The notes under the pieces were generated by a model. That model saw only the letters and a program-made list of their open reading frames with translations. It was not told the DNA's origin and ran no database searches. A stretch of DNA of 64,000 bases, from positions 56,081,181 through 56,145,180 of the forward strand of contig CM055315.2 in the NCBI GenBank assembly GCA_029255685.2. The letters run 5' to 3'. Source of the DNA: Silene conica (taxonomy: Eukaryota; Streptophyta; Magnoliopsida; Caryophyllales; Caryophyllaceae). Both the position numbers and the translations under genes were made by a program. Shown piece after piece: positions 47,626-60,473 of this stretch (its first letter is position 1; every line of letters starts with the position of its first letter).

Positions 47626-50600
47626 GTCTTCCCTCCTAAAAATAAATTTCGTCCCGAAGTTCGCCACCTCGTAACGATAAGGAAGCGTGTACAAGCATGA
47701 CACAAACACAGATAGCACTTACATAGGCTTCAAAATGCGAATGTTACATTCTATCCCCCTTCAGAAACTTTGTCCCCAAAGTTTAACACGTAGCAGAAAG
47801 AGAACATGACCCTTAACGAAACACAATGTAGTGCACAACAGAAGTAACAGGGTTATCAAGGATATTCAACAATCTCGACATACCACTTAGCCATGTCATA
47901 ACAACTAGCCATAATATAAATCGTTAAGATTCTTCAATCCTATCCTCCTTAAAACATGGTTACGTCTCCGTAACCTCATTACAATCAAGTCCAGCTCATG
48001 ACTCCGTCTCACTAATTACTCTACCTCATAAAATCTAACTCCAAGTAATCAAGTATCATATTCTCATCGTCGAACCTAAGACCGAAGACAAGGGGTGAGT
48101 GAACTGGTGGGATAAAACCGCAAATCAATACTTCCATCTCAATATCGATTTCAAACTCAGAATATAACTCAATAACCAGTGCCACCCTGGACCGTAAACA
48201 CAATGTGGCACAACGGCCTAACAACTCATATCTCAATGCCAGTAACCAATTCTCATCTCGATTTCAATATCAATATTGTCAAATGTTCCATGAAAGGAAC
48301 TGCTAAACACTTAGAGAGTAAAACTCCAAGCTACTCACCCACGAGTCAAGGTCAAAGAATGCGACAACTCGATAAAACACTGAACTGCAATCTCAATCTC
48401 AATACAACATCATTCATTGTCTTTGTTTTAGTCTCACGAGCAACTCAGTCCCCTCAACTCTATCCCATCAGCTAATTAACATGACAACGTACATATCTTA
48501 ACCAAATTCATTGACATGCTTGTATGTATCCTTATATTCCAACTTCATAAAACGAGAACTTATACGCTATACCAACCAAGCTAATACAGAATCATTACAA
48601 ATAACTCAGCTAATCAATTACCAATCTCACACTCAACCCGTCTCACAAACAAAATAATTATCTCATCAATAGAAAACATTAACTCTCAAAATAAAACAAC
48701 AATTACTAAGATTCGACTCAAATGAGCACTCATAAGAAATTCATATTAATTATCTTGTAACATCCAATCTCGACAATAAAAGAGTATTAGGATCGGTAGA
48801 ATCGTATTACACCGTAAAACAGAATCAGAGTGGCTAACACTTACATACCATTGACATTACAAAGTCAATATATTCACAACAATGCAAACAACCAAGAAAC
48901 ACATAGTCCAAAATTAACAAATTAAAACATTTCAGGTTCGTAATCATATTTATAGAAAGGCATAGGACGAAATTCATTAACGTAATTAAACATGGAGCAT
49001 TGACATATTTCACGAGATGTATACCAATCATAGACTAACAAGACCGTTTAACATTCCTGGACATTAATAGGTTAAAACCACTTAGGTACATTTCTCATCC
49101 TCTCACATTATATCATTCTCATGAAACTGTTAATATATATGACTTGCCAATTAAGCATTCGGCCAGGACTTCATCAACACGTAGCTACAAAATTCGTCTC
49201 TTACAAACAATCACTATAATTTTCAAAATATCAAACGTTATCATGGATAATCATCACTTTGAAAACATTTTGAAACTTCTGAAACATTGACTTGGTAAAT
49301 TGTAGTAATTTATAATCACAAATCAGAAGACAATTTTACAAGCTTTAGATCGAAACAAGACTACACAGAGACATTCCGACTCTTCTTTACCAACACATTG
49401 TTCTTGTAAATTATAGCTCATGCATTGCGAAGCTTTAACGATACAAGTAAACGAATTCACAGGACTAGCACTTCCTTAAATCACATGTCAACCAATTAAT
49501 AATTCAATAGATCGTGATCAGGTTTTAAACATAACAATATGCATTTCACTTTATAGCATAACAATATGCATGGAGAATTTATAGGAACTTTTGTCGCAGG
49601 GAACTAGACAAAGATGTACCGTTAATATACGAAATAACATCAACAGGATTCATAGTGTTCCAATAATCACAAATACGTATAACAATTAGATTGCTATATC
49701 ATGCTAATAAATTTACCAGTTAAATTTCATTCTACCACTTGGAAGATCATTCTGTGATAAACATGATTTTAACATTACATACGAACATCACACAATGATT
49801 TTGAGGCATAACCCTAGAAAGTAAGAATGTCGGTATAATTGAAACTATTTTATATAAAACTTGACCAAATAAAGAAGGTTACATTATCATATAGTAAGGT
49901 TCATATTCATATTATATGTCTAGTATTCATGTTACTAATGCTATATCAGGATATCACATAGTCACATCACATAATTCACATTTGATTAAACTGTTATATG
50001 AAACTTACATAACCCGCAATTCCACCAAATAAACATTATGCAGCAACTTACAAAAATCATAATTAAATAACCGCTTAGCTATCGTGCTAGCGATTATAGT
50101 TTTTAGAAAATATAAAGAATTAGATAATCATAGGAACAAGAATCGAATGCATATCTCAAGTGGATCATTTCATACAATTTTTACAACTCAATTGGTCTGA
50201 ACAAAAACTTTACATCAATTCAACAGAAAATTAGGTAACTTGCAAAAATCACAATTAAATAAAGACTCGTGATGATTTTACATGATTTATCATTTTGAAA
50301 GCGTGAACGTATATTCTAAACACTGGAGTTGGGATTACGCATAAACAGTAACCACGTTTTAAATGATTTCCTTTACAAAGACATAGGTCAAAACGGAACT
50401 GTGCAGTGACAATCTGACCACTGTCAACTAAAAGATTTATTTCTCTCAAAATATAATTCTTATTAACATGAAACCAAAAGCATTATAAAATATCATACAT
50501 AAAATTTTCATACTCAAATATGGAACACATTTAAAATGACTCCCCGTACAATCAAGGTAAAATTCAGTAAGTTTATTAAAATTTTGGTTATTTGACAATT

Positions 50601-51348
50601 TCACATTACTTCCTTCGAAACTCATCCATTTTTCTACCAAAACATGTTGATATATCATTTGAAGCACAAACTAACATGTAATCATCATTCAAACTGTAAT
50701 TGTCATTCAGAACACGATAGAGATTTCAAGACTGAAGTAGAATCAACTAAATAACTTAATATTTACGACAGTAACACATAACTACATGTCATTCATGGCT
50801 TGGGGAAACACATTCCGCATATCACTAGACATGAATTACTAATATATATAAGTCCGATCATTCATATCCACAACCATATATTACATAGTTTCGATAATCA
50901 TTTAATGACCAGATAATCACATGAACATTTCAAACACCAACATACTATGATCACATCACTCTAACCATTGCTCAACAAATACACCTCCAAACTCTGAAAA
51001 TTTCAATTCAATCATCCAGATCGACCCACATCTCATATCACACATATCCTTCCAACGCACATCATTAATCATAACTCACATATTAGCTACCTCATTCTTC
51101 CCTGCAAGAATGTTATTACAATATTACTAGGTCTCTATATAGTCTACCCCACTCTTCAATTACTCTCATTGGGTTCCCGAGACAGAACTGAAAGGGCCCA
51201 TGGTTTGGTGTGAGGGGGCCCCTAACTCATTCGTTCTTTCTTGGGGCTCTTATCAGCTTCGTCTCGGGGTTCATTCTATTTGACTCTTCCTACGTTTATT
51301 ATTATTAATTTGGTTTAGGCATGAGGATCGTTCGCTCAGATACCACTT
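47626..51348 (-). other. Non-coding interior of the LARD-like element
   Basis: AT-rich, with no gag or pol motifs on either strand. A second tract-like stretch, GAAGGGGGATAGAA followed by TGTAACATT on the minus strand, lies at about 47745-47770. The leader beside the primer binding site (51170-51330) has GGGCCC-rich words. Nothing else was recognised in about 3.4 kb. Confidence 0.65.
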
Positions 51349-52134
51349 TGTAACACCCCGATTTATTTAGGAGCCTTTAGCAAGATATCCTCAGTAAATA
51401 GAGCTGTTACCATCCCGTAATGTCCGAGTTAGTGAATAACAAAGTAAATCAAACCAAAGTACTTTATATAAAAACTGATTAAATTTCAACTTTGATGTTA
51501 CAAATACTACACAGCGGAAACTAAAGTACAAGTGATAACGTCGAAGTATGTGATCTAAATCTAAGTCGGTCCATCCAAGTGCTCACGCCATCCCATGCTC
51601 CCACAACACCATCTTTCCTGTCAAACCTGCTCCCCATCAAGGATCATCACAGGTGTCACACGAATACACAGGGTCAACCACGAGGTTGAGTAGGTAAAGA
51701 TCAATAAGACATACATTATAATAAATTAGAACACCACTCCGTCTCCATATCACAAGACCCAAAATCACTCCACGCCATATCCATATCATTCAGTCATCCA
51801 CTTCACCTCCATCACACCACTCCTTCCATGGCCATATCACAAGTCCCGTATCACAAGTCCCGTTCTCTACAACAATTAATAATAATCAAATATTCCATAA
51901 CAACATTCAATATCAATTATAACAATCTTATAATAAGCATCACACACACACACACACTTCCTGTCATAACACAAACCCCAGAGATATATCCCCTACCTCA
52001 ATTTGCAGAAGGACAACCGAACAGCTGCTAGAATTATTCCACCTCGAACTCAGTTCCTATAAATAGTACTTAGTATCAACATCTAAACATACCACCATAT
52101 ACTACTAAAATTATCCGATCATGTTCATAATTAA
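51349..52134 (-). repeat. 5' LTR of the LARD-like element (partial)
   Basis: Direct repeat of 43280-44066 beginning TGTAACACCCCG. Similarity stops at about 52134, where TGACACGG of the next LTR begins, so it is interrupted by insertion. The rest should lie beyond that insertion, outside the window. Confidence 0.82.
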
Positions 52135-52762
52135 TGACACGGCTGTCGCAACCCTGTCAAAGATAAAACCTAACTGGTCGCAACTAAATGTAGTAGAGGT
52201 AGACGGGTATCGTATCCATAGAGAGATTGGCATTCTATAGTCTAATAAGTCCGTTTGAAGTAACCGGTTTTGGGGGTTTGATTGATTTTGAATTCTAAAA
52301 CTAATAGGAAAAAGTGAAAGAGAAAACAAATAGAAAAAGGCACTAAGATTGTCGGTTCACCATTGCTACTAAGTCTGAACTAATAGTCATAAGACACCGT
52401 AAACTCGGTCTGTGGGTAGTGAAAAGGTCCTTCCGGTCCGCTATTCGCCCTAAGACTATACTAACTTAGCTTCCGCCCTCATTAGCATGGTTGATGCGTG
52501 TCTATTTTATGATGTTTTACATCTATTTTTACACGCATTTTGTCACTCATATACTATGTTTCAGCCTTTATTTCCCAACAATTGTCTACTTTCGTATTTT
52601 TATGCACTTTTGCAGATTTATGCGGAAAAAGGGACGATTTTACACCAAACTTATGCCTCGGGCTCTTTCATAACCAAGGAATGAAAGAAAGTCCACTCAA
52701 AACATTGACCAAGTGCCAAGAAGTCAAACCGAGACAAATCAAAGCAATCCTACAGGAAAACA

Positions 52763-53456
52763 GGTCGACCGACCTATTACTTGGGTCGGCCGACCAGGCC
52801 TTTGTTATGGAAAGCCCAGAAATCTCTGAAACCCGACAACAGGTTGACCGACCTACAACATAGGTCGACCGACCTCTGCGCAGACCCAGAAGCTTTCCGG
52901 AAGCCCATTGAAGTGTTAGAGTCATTAGGAAACTCTAATCCTTCCGCCTGTTTAAGCAAGGGGAGTGATTAGGGTTTATTATCTAGTTTTATTATCTTGG
53001 AATTCAGTTTTAATCTAGTCATCTACCCTAGTGTTACGATATAGTTTTAGTTGTAATCTTTCAATAATTCTCACACACTTTTAGTGTTGTTCATCAATCT
53101 TTCAAGCATTCATCAATAAAGTTTGTTACTTTCCATCTCAATTCCGAATTCCGGTAATTCTCCTCTTAATTTCAGTTATATTATTATTAGTTTAGAATTA
53201 TTGCATTCGGTTTAAGATAGAATCCCAAAGCCTTATTAGTGATTGCATGTTTAGATTGATATTCATTATGATTTCCATGTTTATTCCTGTTTTCATTATT
53301 GTTTTAGTAATCATGAGTAGCTAATTTCATATGTTGGGATGTAGGGGGTAGATATGCGTAGTTAGTATAGATTCCGAGACCGACTGTAGCAGCGCCTTGG
53401 TCGGCCGACCTGCCTAACTGGTCGACCGACTGGGCTAGCTGGTCGGTCGACCCACT
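52763..53456. repeat. GGTCGACCGACC palindromic words in the solo LTR
   Basis: Cores lie at about 52763-52775, 52784-52797, 52841-52853, 52862-52875, and three more in 53399-53456 (ggtcggccgacc, ggtcgaccgac, ggtcggtcgacc). They are perfect or near palindromes embedded in otherwise ordinary LTR sequence. Confidence 0.88.
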
Positions 53457-53894
53457 CGCGTATGTATTCTGTATCGTTTTACTTCGTTGACTATAGTATC
53501 CTACAATGAGACCCAAGGGAGACTTGTAGAATATTAGTAATGACCTACCCAAGATTGAAAGATACGGGAAGGGCATTGGTTTACGCCTTAAGACGACTAG
53601 GTTACCCAAGACTGATAGGTATGTGATCTAGGATTTAGGAATCACCCTTATTGTTGACACTCAATAATTGTGAGACCTAGGAACTAATAGCATAGGCCGA
53701 AAGGACCTATTAGGTACCATAGACCGAAAGAATATGTTACATCCCTTACGCGACTGCAATACATGTTGACTTTAGGATTTATACTATCTTAGCTATTTAT
53801 TACCCAAACATCCTAGCATCTCTTTTATTATAGTTTTATTCTCATCTTTATTTACTTGCTTTATTCTATATTTGTTCTAGACTTAGTAACAATC

Positions 53895-55683
53895 TGTAAT
53901 ACCCCGTATTTTTAGCCTTGGTCAACGGCAGTCAAACCATGTTTTACACAAATATTTCGAATGGAATGTTTATGAAGTATTTTTATGTAAATTGTTATTA
54001 TTTTATAAATTGTATTTCTACGATTATTTTGTATTTCATAATGATTTCAATTTGATAATTATTCCATAAAATGACATTCGTTCGTATTTCCTTTAATTTT
54101 GATAATATATTTATATTTAAATATATTTCTTATCTTTTATTTATTTCTCATCTATACTGGTTTTATTATTTAAGTCGTAAAGGTATTTAAATCCTAATTT
54201 TATATATATTTTTACGTAAATGCTAATACTTTTATATTGTTATTATTAGTATAATTAATTTTACGTATGGACTTGTAATTTTAAGTGGTGAGTCGAGAAC
54301 GACGTGTAAGTGTCTTGAGATACGTGTTGGACTTGGACTCGGGTTAGGGAGTGAGAATCGAATACCAAGTTAAAACAATATGAAACCCTACCTCATACAA
54401 ACCCTTACCATCGACAAACAATTACAACCCTATTCCTCCATCCCTCGTCTGCCTCCATCCCTCGTCTGCCTTCAACCCTAGCATGTCTTCCTTCATCAAC
54501 CAAAACAGAAACTCTATGGACCACCGTGAGGTTTGAGGAGAGAAAAACAGAAGGGAAAACAAGAGACGTGACAACACCATCATCACCACCTTCCTCGCTA
54601 AACAAGGTAAGTTTAGCGCCTTATTCTCATGCGTAGCAAACCTGCGACATGTTATTTTCATACCTAGAGTATCATTCGCAGAACCCTTAACACCCTTGCC
54701 ACCGTAAGTCGGCCATAAAACAACTGTGAATGTATAACAACGACCAGTAATGTCGACATAGAGCAACGTGTTTATACTCTGTTTCGTTCTAAGTGTTTAT
54801 TTTCGAATTCGTTTCTAATTGCTTATTTCGAACTGTGTATTGGTTTGTTTTGGTTCAAGTGTCTGGGTAGTCGTAGTAGGATGGTCATAGGTGGTGTTGG
54901 TTACTATGGGGTGGCTGTGGTGGTGGTTAAAGGATGTTTTCGACCATGGAGTGGGTTATGCGAAGAACAGGGAACAGAGGAGGAACGCGGTAGTTGGGGC
55001 CTGTTTGTGTCTGGTTGTTGGCTCGGTTAGGGGAGGTTTGCATTTGGGTTAGTGCGTGGAGGTTGTTAGGTGAGTGTTAACCACCTGGGTGTCTGAGTGG
55101 TGGCCGTAAGTGGTGACAAACACTATCGCGGTGGTGACAAACGTGCTACACTGTCCACGGACAGAAAGCAGGGCAGGTTGAGTGGTTGTTTTAGAGCGGT
55201 TTTTGTGGTGGTTTACGGGGGGGATTTGTGGACCAAGGGACCACCCCATGAATCATCGTGTGTCAATGGTTACCACCGTGGTGTCGACGGGTGGTGTTGG
55301 GCAAGGAGGTGAGAGAGAATAGCGTGAAAACAGGGGGGGTTGGGGGCTGTTGCGGAAAAGACGGTTAATCGCGATTGTTGTAGGCTGTTTAGATGTGTCG
55401 TGGGGGTTGCTATGGTAGCCCCTAGTGGTGTTCAATGGGTGGAAGTTGAAGTTAGTAGTACGTGGTTGACGTCGTGTCCTGTGGTAGTGGTTGTCGGGGA
55501 CCGGACTGGTGGTAGTGGTGTCGGGAAAAAGGCTGTAACAATAGTGTGTATGGCTGCTAATCTCGTGGTTTATTGCGTGATTGGGCTGTTGTGTATTAAA
55601 TAATTAGCTCGTCCTTGTCAAGGGCTTTGTATGATTATATTATTATTATCATTATTAATATATGTTATTGTTATTATTATTAA

Positions 55684-55714
<31 letters not shown>

Positions 55715-56945
55715 GTTATTATTATTATATCTCTATTGTTATTATTAGTAATATTGTTATTATTGCATAATGTGCTTGGTTAAATATTATTATTTAAAGG
55801 TTGGGTGTGATACTTAATTATATAAGTGTTAAGTAAATTTTGTACAAGAATGTGACGGTTATCAATAATTCGTTAATGTTTTCAACGTTCGTTATTTAAT
55901 TGATGTTGGTTATAAAAGTAATAAGGACAAGTTGTTTAAGTTAATTGAAGTAGTAATGTTTGATACAGTCTCGCTATGCGTAATATATTATTTATATAAT
56001 TAATTTGGAATGATTGATATATTATGTTGGTTGCGTAATTATATTAGTTAGTAATTAAGTATATTATTGTATTAGGTGTTGAGTATGTGATGGGTGATGC
56101 TACTGATTGGATGTTAGCTGCATGATTGGATTATATTGCTATCCAGGTAGGATACACTAACCTTATACTCTATGATGTGTTATGAATGGATGTGATATTA
56201 TGTGTTATGGATGCCGAAAATGATTTATATGAGAATGATAAGGGTAGGATTGATTGTGAATTATTGGTAATGGCATGAGCATTTCATTATTTGATAGCAT
56301 GATCGAATAATTATATCGTTGCATTCATGAGCATAGCATATGCATTGGTTACTGAGAAAGTTATGGTCAGATATTGTTCTGATATAAAGCCCAGGGTGGT
56401 TCTGCAGACCAGGCCTGGTGTCTTATCAGCGCTTGAGCTGGTGTTCGGTGACGACCGATTATAGTCTGCCGGGAGGTTCGGTATGGCTTGGTGCAAGGGT
56501 ATGAGATTGAGATTGAGATTGAGATTGAGATTGAGCTCGAGCATATCATGGCATTTGCATATCATTTAACTGTTGCATTACAATGATTGTGTTACCCTAC
56601 TCAACCGCGAGGTTGACAGTGTATTCGTGTACACCTACGATGATCCGGAATGGGGAGTAGATTCTACAGGTCAGAGACAGATGAGCTAGGAGCTGGGGCA
56701 GGAATGTGAGATGCATACTTTGGACCTACTTAGAATTATATCACATCTAGAGGAGTCATCAGTTGTATTTCTTTTCCGTTATGTAGTAACCGTAATAACC
56801 AAGTTTAAATTTTATCAGTTTTTATATAAAGTACTTTGGTTTGTTTTACTTTGTTATTCACTATCTCGGACATTCCGAGATGGTAACAGCTCTATTTATT
56901 TGAGAATGTCTTGCTAAAGGCTCTTAAATAAATGAGGGTGTTACA
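53895..56945 (+). mobile_element. 3.05 kb solo LTR (Tekay-like) with TSD caatc
   Basis: It begins TGTAATACCCCG and ends GGGTGTTACA, flanked by caatc at 53890-53894 and 56946-56950. Its last ~190 bp match, in reverse, the edge of the LARD-like LTR at 43280 (agtactttggttt, gttattcacta, ggtaacagctctattta, ttgctaaaggctc). It carries an ATT microsatellite at about 55665-55715 and no gene. The short G-rich frames are shadows. Confidence 0.92.
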
Positions 56946-57636
56946 CAATCAATCAAACCCCCATTTTTATTACCTTAAAACATTGACATCAAACAATAAA
57001 CATTCCCCACCTCTTTGTGGTTCGACCCTGACTTTCGCTATCTATAGTTAAAGGTTAGGAATTAGAAATTTTATCTTTGGTACCCTCAACGACGGGCATC
57101 AATGGTCCTAATAATCGTCGCAGAACTACCCCTAAACCAATCTTTCGATCTAGGCCAAGAAGGTTTCTAAACAGTCAATTGAGTGCGTCGACTCAAACAA
57201 TCAACAAATATTATATGCGACGGATACATACAAACCAAATTACGGGTATCCTAAACTAATAATTCATCCTACGCCATGGCTACCCTAAATCCTAGCGTAG
57301 GAATTAGCTACGCATAATTGTTGTAAGAACGAATATAACTACGGAATAAATAATTGACAACATTGCAGAAAATGATAAAAAATTGAAATGAGAGCAAAAG
57401 GACAGAAAATACCGAAATAGAGTATTAACAAGAGAAACGAAGAACGAAAAATCCGATCCGAGTACAAGAGAAAAAGAAACAAAATTCTAATCTAAAAATG
57501 AGAATGAAAAGTAACAGTAGGTTTTTTGGTGTTTGTGAATGATAAGGAATGATTTCTCTGTTCTGTCGAAATGTTCTATTTATAAAACAATTCAGACAGA
57601 AACCAACGCCTTATTGCAACTGAACAGTCAGAAAAC

Positions 57637-57783
57637 TCCTCGATCGAGAACAAAAAGCTCTCGATCAATAAGAATGAGTACCAAAACCTCTCGATCGAGG
57701 AATTTTCTAAGCAAAACCTCTCGATCGAGGACTTTTAGAAGCAAAACCTCTCGATCGAACAAATGTTCTTCTCGATCGAGCAG
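57637..57783. repeat. CTCGATCGAG array in the Athila/Ogre-like LTR
   Basis: Five perfect TCGATCGA cores, mainly in ctctcgatcgagga contexts, plus variants, within about 150 bp. Several sit in a repeated ~30 bp context (aagcaaaacctctcgatcga). Confidence 0.9.
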
Positions 57784-58234
57784 CGCGTATTTCCTACACT
57801 GCGCACTGAACTTCAAATGGCTGTCATTTCTTCGTTACTTGCTCAAATCAAGCGTTCTTGGTGGCGTTGGAAAGCTAAGAGGATACGCGTTCATCTTCAG
57901 TTGGAATCTCCTGATTATCTTTTGTAGAACTCGAGATATGGCTCTCCAAAGTAGACACTAACAAATTGAAGCTCTTTCTTCGCTTGATAGACTTTCGTTG
58001 CTTCTATGCGCATCTTAAAACGGTAGTAACAAGTTCCAACTCAACTCTTCTTCTAAATGCATGCATAAGGACATGTTTTAGGCTCGATTATGATCTTCTC
58101 CGGCTCAAATCTGCAAAATAGCAAAACAAACCAAAGTAGACTACTCGGGGGATATTTGTACTAAAATACTACGAAATAAGCATAGAAATGTGTGCTAAAA
58201 AGGCCTAAAAGGTCTATATGAAATGCACACATCA

Positions 58235-58289
58235 AACTTCCCCAAACCAAAACTTTGCTTGCCCTCAAGCAAACAACATGCAAAACTAA
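58235..58289 (-). other. Polypurine tract and interior edge of the Athila/Ogre-like element
   Basis: The minus strand reads GCTTGAGGGCAAGCAAAG, then GGTTTGGGGAAGTT, then the LTR. The remaining interior is displaced by the Sirevirus at 58290. Confidence 0.7.
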
Positions 58290-59773
58290 TGGATATGATA
58301 TACTCAGGAGGGGGGGGGGGGGGGGGGGGGTTGAATTGAGTATGCCTTCTTCTTAAATCTTCTTCGATGTGTGTATGGTTGTGTGATGATCTTCGAGTAA
58401 AACAAATAATAAGAGAGACACAATATTTTTGAAGTGGTTCAGTCTCACACTTTGAGACCTACGTCCACTATTCTCGATTAATAAAATTAGTACCAACTCT
58501 GGATTACAACTTTATCAACCCTACTCGTGCAACTTTGATGTTAGTCGCAACTCTATCTAGATACCGTTAAATATCTAGCTACGACAAATACCGTTAAATA
58601 TTTGTCTTACAATGAGTACCGCTAAATACTCGTTCTATCTTACGTTAATAAGATAAAGTCTTCAATGTTTCTTGGTGTCACAATCTTGAATGAATAAGAT
58701 CAATGCTTGAGCACTTGAATCTTGAATCGGATATGACAATTATAAGCTCGAATATCGAAGTAGATGATCGGCGGTTTTCTCTCTTGATTTGCGTGAATAT
58801 GTATGTGTGTGTCTCGTAAGTATTAAAGTGTCATTGGTAGTCTATTTATATAGAATATATATCTAGGTAATTCAAACCCTAGATAATTTAGGAATATTAC
58901 TTAAACTATAATACTAGTCTTTTAGTAATACTACCTTAAATCTAATCTTAATATATTTAGGAAAGATTTAATAATATACTACAAGTATTATACAAGGAAT
59001 CAATTTCCTAATTCATATTTAGGAAAGATCTTTATATAATAAACAATTAGTATCCTTATTAAAACAACTTCCTAAACCATGTCAAAGATAATAAAACATA
59101 TTATCACAATATAATCTTAGTTTGTTTAGGATATTAAATAAATACATAATATTTACTTAACTTAATCCCTTCACGATTTATGGTAACGTGACATGTTACA
59201 CGATTCCCAAAGTCGTAACAAACTATATCTAGATTATATTTTTTGACAATTAAGATCATATAAAAATCCTTAGTTTATTTAGTAATAAATAATTATCTCA
59301 TAAGAAAATTATTTATTCCTATTTAACCAAAAGATTTTTTATCTAATCTTATTAAGATTAATAATTCCATATTAAAAATAGAATACCAATTAAACATTAA
59401 TTGTACATGACTATATTTGGAAACAACAATTGTTTCAACCAAACATATATATTCCGACCATTTCTTCATAAATATAGAGTTATAGCTACGAGCTATAACT
59501 TGAATCGATCTTGTACTAAAGCTATAGTTGATAAGTATAACTTTAGTTCATTAGGCGCGCTTGTGATCTTCTATCAATCTTCGATTTAGTCAATTCATTG
59601 ACTAAGATACTTGAGCCTTTTAATACTTGATAGATTAGATCTTGTTAATAATATTCTGTACACTTAGCACACGATTATTCATACGAGTATATAATATATA
59701 CATAGTTAGACTTGTCATTATCAAAACATAGACATATATACTTAGTATATATATTTGAATATATGGTTCAACA
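58290..59773 (-). repeat. 3' LTR of the Sirevirus
   Basis: This 1,484 bp LTR runs TGGATATGATATAC to GGTTCAACA and includes 21 consecutive G at 58310-58330. A solo copy of the same family lies at 19536-21015. Confidence 0.9.
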
Positions 59774-60473
59774 AATTCCCCCTTTTTGATGATGGCAAGT
59801 CTTCTTAGATTTGTGACTAAGTGTTTGGTTCCCCCTCAATATAATAAGGGTCAATCGTAGCAAATAATTACTTAGGGTGTTTATCTTCTATCTATCCCAT
59901 ATCCTTTAAGAACCCTAAGAGCCAATGAATTACGACAAGGAGCAAGCTTAGGCAAATTCTAATCTAAGTCGCATTTTTCCCCCTCTTGACATCATCGAAA
60001 AGATGAGAACAAAGACATAAAACGACTAGAATAATATACTACGAAACATAAGCATGCATGAAAAACGAGTCGAAAAATATGAAACACACATAATATCATA
60101 CAAGCACATACTAATGTTAAAATATACACAACCAATCCGAAAGTACTAAGCCAATGGGCCGAATATGAACGATAATGTTTAAGAAAATTGGGCCGGCTAG
60201 GGTTAGTTTATAATGGCCTGCAAAAGATAAGGAGTAATATGGGCCAAGGCAAAAAGAAATAGCAAGTTGGGCCGCATCAAAACAAGGATAAGGACTGGGC
60301 CGGTTAGGAATAAAAAATCCGAGGGAGGCAAAACGAGATAAGGCCTCGGATTCCTAATGGGCCAGGGAATTAATTGGGCCACAATAAAAAAGTCGTATAA
60401 GTCCACCACCGGACTTCACCAAAACAACAACAACACAACTTCAATATCGAAAAACAGAGACGGGTACGAATGA
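59774..60473 (-). other. Sirevirus 3' spacer
   Basis: Non-coding. It contains the tract AAAAAGGGGGAATT next to the LTR and a second purine-rich word (minus strand AAGAGGGGGAAAAATG) near 59972-59987. Nothing else was recognised. Confidence 0.7.

Larger units (their letters stand above)
43280..52134 (-). mobile_element. LARD-like Ty3/Gypsy (Tekay-type) non-autonomous retrotransposon
   Basis: The 3' LTR is 43280-47625. The polypurine tract on the minus strand is AGGAGGGAAGAC (47626-47637). The interior is 47626-51348 and the primer binding site complement gctcagatacca is at 51334-51345. The 5' LTR begins at 51349 and is cut at 52134 by the next element. The start TGTAATA..., end GGTGTTACA and the GGGACGAAATT-type sequence before the tract are typical of Tekay chromoviruses. 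No gag or pol was found in about 3.7 kb of interior. LTR of 4.3 kb plus a non-coding interior of 3.7 kb fits the LARD class. The visible LTR parts share about 96-97% by eye. Confidence 0.82.
52492..57101 (+). mobile_element. Solo LTR (Gypsy type) with perfect TSD atggt
   Basis: It begins TGATGCGTGTC and ends ACGGGCATCA, flanked by atggt at 52487-52491 and 57102-57106. After removing the nested solo LTR it is about 1.55 kb. Only one LTR and no interior are present between the TSDs, so recombination between the LTRs has removed the body. It carries palindromic GGTCGACCGACC words. Confidence 0.9.
52135..58234 (-). mobile_element. Athila/Tat/Ogre-like 3' LTR, split by a solo LTR
   Basis: On the plus strand it begins TGACACGGCTGTCGC and ends GCACACATCA. 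The visible LTR is 52135-52491 plus 57102-58234, about 1.48 kb. To its right, the minus strand reads GGTTTGGGGAAGTT, a polypurine tract, preceded by GCTTGAGGGCAAGC, a hallmark of Athila/Ogre-type Gypsy elements. The element interior is then cut at 58290. It carries a TCGATCGA array at 57637-57783. Confidence 0.75.

Noticed and set aside
54405-55603. Several Val/Gly-rich frames in the 3 kb solo LTR
   Set aside because: They lie inside a TSD-bounded solo LTR, are G-rich low-complexity, and open frames overlap on both strands.
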